7,197 bases of DNA from Gammaproteobacteria bacterium. Lineage in GTDB: Bacteria; Pseudomonadota; Gammaproteobacteria; UBA7966. A model generated the notes under the pieces. The model did no database searches. It had not been told where the DNA came from and worked only from the letters and a program-made list of their open reading frames with translations. The position numbers and the translations under genes are program-made. Positions 6,601 through 7,197 of this stretch are shown in pieces. The number at the start of each line of letters is the position of its first letter. Positions within the stretch are counted from its first letter, which is position 1. Where the stretch lies: positions 5,171 through 12,367 of the forward strand of contig DNIF01000091.1 of NCBI GenBank assembly GCA_003485715.1, given 5' to 3'.

Positions 6601-6800
6601 CGAAGTTGATGACCGTGGTGACCATCTTCGCGGCCTTGCTGCCGATCATGTGGAGCACTGGCACGGGCGCTGAGGTGATGCGCCGCATCGCCGCGCCGAT
6701 GGTCGGCGGCATGGTATCGACGACCCTGCTGACGCTGATCGTGATCCCGGCGCTCTATGCGCTGATCGAAGAACGCCGCCTGCGCATAAACGCACCATGA
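3657..6800 (+). CDS. cusA: CusA-type HME-RND Cu(I)/Ag(I) efflux pump
   Basis: The 1047-residue inner-membrane pump, the same length as I recall for E. coli CusA, drives metal export with the proton gradient. TM1 is at about 14-32, the first periplasmic domain at 33-335, TM2-7 at about 340-545, the second periplasmic domain at 546-865, and TM8-12 at about 870-1036. The TM4 motif GTMIDASVVMIENAHK (398-413, with D402) is of the monovalent-metal (HME4) type, not the CzcA DFG type. The proton-relay partners E936 and K983 are present. The three-Met metal site is intact: M562, M612 and M661 keep the 50 and 49 residue spacing of E. coli M573, M623 and M672. RIDMLTTGIRTPVGIKV (658-674) is a family signature. 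Other Met-relay positions differ (see findings). It starts one base after cusB and overlaps dsbB by 4 bases. No frameshift or truncation is seen. Confidence 0.96.
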   Translation: MLEKIIDWSARNPFLVLLATLLIVLGGVVAVVKTPLDALPDLSDVQVIVYTEYPGQAPQVVEDQVTFPLTTSLLAVPNAKVVRGLSFFGASFVYVIFEDGTDIYWARSRVLEYLNQAAGRLPPGVAPSLGPDASGVGWVYQYVVLGANQTLAELRTLQDWYLRYQISAVPGVAEVASIGGFVQQYQVVVDPAKLRGYGIALMTLANAIRNSNRDVGGRVIEMAETEYMVRGRGLLAGRADLEQLVLKSERGTPVLLRDVARVELGPAERRGIAELDGAGEVVSGIVVARHGQNALEVIDNVRQKIGELAAGLPEGVRIETVYDRSELIERAIDTLEEKLLYGSIIIALVCLVFLLHLRSAIVAIVVLPVGMLMAFIAMRWLGINANIMSLAGIAIAFGTMIDASVVMIENAHKHLERLKPGESRSEAMILACKEVGPALFFALLVITVAFLPVLALEAQEGRLFAPLAWTKTFATAGAALLSVTLVPVLMLLFIRGRILPEARNPLSRALLALYRPVIVWVLRWKWATLLLALLVMASALWPAAKLGSEFMPTLNEGSLFFMPTGLPAMSVTKAAELVQTQNKIIKSFPEVASVIGKAGRANTATDPAPIEMFETVINLKPESEWRPGMDVDKLIAELDKALQFPGIANSWTMPIRARIDMLTTGIRTPVGIKVFGRDLAEMEQLARQIEAVVKQVPGTGSAYAERITGGWYLDIEPDRNQLARYGILVGDLQEVVATALGGETLTTIVRGRERFGVTLRYPRELRDDPQKIAANVLVPAMSEMGASGQPIMVPLGQVAQVSIQKGAPAIRTENALLSVYIFIDIRDRDIGSYVAEAKRAVAEQVQFPQGSYVTWSGQFEHMERALERLRIVVPFTLLIILLLLYLNFRALTQPLIVMLTVPFALVGGVWLIWLLGYNMSVAVAVGFIALAGLAAETGVVMLIYLDRAWAEVKQKAALAGRRPTLIELYGAVMEGAVERLRPKLMTVVTIFAALLPIMWSTGTGAEVMRRIAAPMVGGMVSTTLLTLIVIPALYALIEERRLRINAP

Positions 6801-7197
6801 ATGCCAACACCGACAATCCGCCCGCCGCCTGGCTGCTGCTCTTGCTCGCCTGGCTGGTCGCCGCCACCGCCACGCTTTCCGCGCTCTTTCTCGGCGAGAT
6901 CGTCGGGCTGCCGATCTGCTCGATGTGCTGGTATCAGCGCATTGCCATGTTTCCGCTCGCCGTCATCCTGCCCTTCGGCCTGTTCCCGGACCTCGACCGG
7001 CGCATGATTCGCGCCGGCCTCGCGCTGGCGCTGCTGGGCCTGCTGCTCGCGCTCTACCACCAGGGCATCGTCGCCGGCCTCGTGCCGGAGCGCATCCAGC
7101 CCTGCGTGCAGGGCATCCCCTGCTCGGAAACGGTCATCAGTTGGTTTGGTTTCATCACCATCCCGCTGCTGTCCATCGTCGCTTTCGCCACCCTCGT
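6797..7197 (+). CDS. dsbB: DsbB/BdbC-type disulfide bond formation protein (partial, right end cut)
   Basis: The frame from ATG 6797 stays open to the window edge (133 codons visible). It encodes an inner-membrane thiol oxidase that re-oxidises a DsbA-like partner and passes electrons to quinone. TM1 lies at about 11-32. The periplasmic pair C41-C44 is in ICSMCWYQRIAMFPL, with R48 matching the conserved quinone-proximal Arg. TM2 is at 50-62 and TM3 at 71-87. The second loop carries C103 and C109 in QPCVQGIPCSE, followed by TM4 from about 114. The CWYQR wording and the CX5C spacing fit the short BdbC-like branch. The ATG overlaps the cusA stop (ATGA) and lacks a good Shine-Dalgarno, so translation probably depends on coupling to cusA. 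The family is usually about 140-170 residues, so little is missing. A DsbA-like partner may follow outside the window. Confidence 0.92.
   Translation, partial: MNANTDNPPAAWLLLLLAWLVAATATLSALFLGEIVGLPICSMCWYQRIAMFPLAVILPFGLFPDLDRRMIRAGLALALLGLLLALYHQGIVAGLVPERIQPCVQGIPCSETVISWFGFITIPLLSIVAFATL

Noticed and set aside
3657..6800. CzcA-type divalent cation (Zn/Co/Cd) pump
   Set aside because: The TM4 motif is GTMIDA...ENAHK rather than the DFG/DGA type, and the complete three-Met site plus CusF partners indicate Cu(I)/Ag(I).
6801..7007. Short plus-strand frame starting at the ATG 4 bases after the dsbB start
   Set aside because: Out of phase with the DsbB frame, which has two Cys pairs and membrane helices. 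This reading is Pro/Arg/Ser-rich and ends early.

Overview
The window is a GC-rich stretch with strong G/C preference at third codon positions. Its gene set and protein wording resemble copper/silver resistance loci of Betaproteobacteria (Rhodocyclales or Burkholderiales type). That placement is an inference from style and content; no rRNA or other marker gene is present.

Left edge (1-160): the first 14 codons of a minus-strand gene with a strong ribosome binding site. They read like the N-terminus of an ISNCY-type insertion sequence transposase. Behind the start lie CCGGACA direct repeats that could belong to the element's end. An IS end therefore appears to abut the operon, leaving little room for an upstream promoter.

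Operon (about 161-7197, all plus strand): (1) a small exported Cys/His-rich protein of unknown function; (2) a free periplasmic CusF-like Cu(I)/Ag(I)-binding protein; (3) a TolC-family outer membrane factor (CusC-like); (4) a CusB-type membrane fusion protein with an N-terminal Met metal-binding segment and a second CusF domain fused to its C-terminus; (5) a full-length CusA-type HME-RND pump; (6) a DsbB/BdbC-type disulfide oxidoreductase, cut off by the right edge. From cusF onward the genes are 1-4 bases apart or overlap (ATGA at two junctions), so they are almost certainly one transcript with translational coupling.

How they work together: CusA, CusB and CusC form a tripartite envelope-spanning pump. 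CusF and the CusF domain of CusB hand over monovalent metal in the periplasm. The three-methionine site of CusA and the CusF ligands point to Cu(I)/Ag(I) rather than Zn/Co/Cd. The DsbB homologue adds thiol-oxidation capacity and the first protein has five Cys in its exported part. A link between copper stress and disulfide handling is plausible but not shown.

Nothing here is a wholly new system. The points most worth a second look are the two CusF modules with different ligand sets (Trp replaced by Met in the free one), the partly rebuilt methionine relay of CusA, the coupling of dsbB to the pump, and the IS abutting the operon's 5' end.
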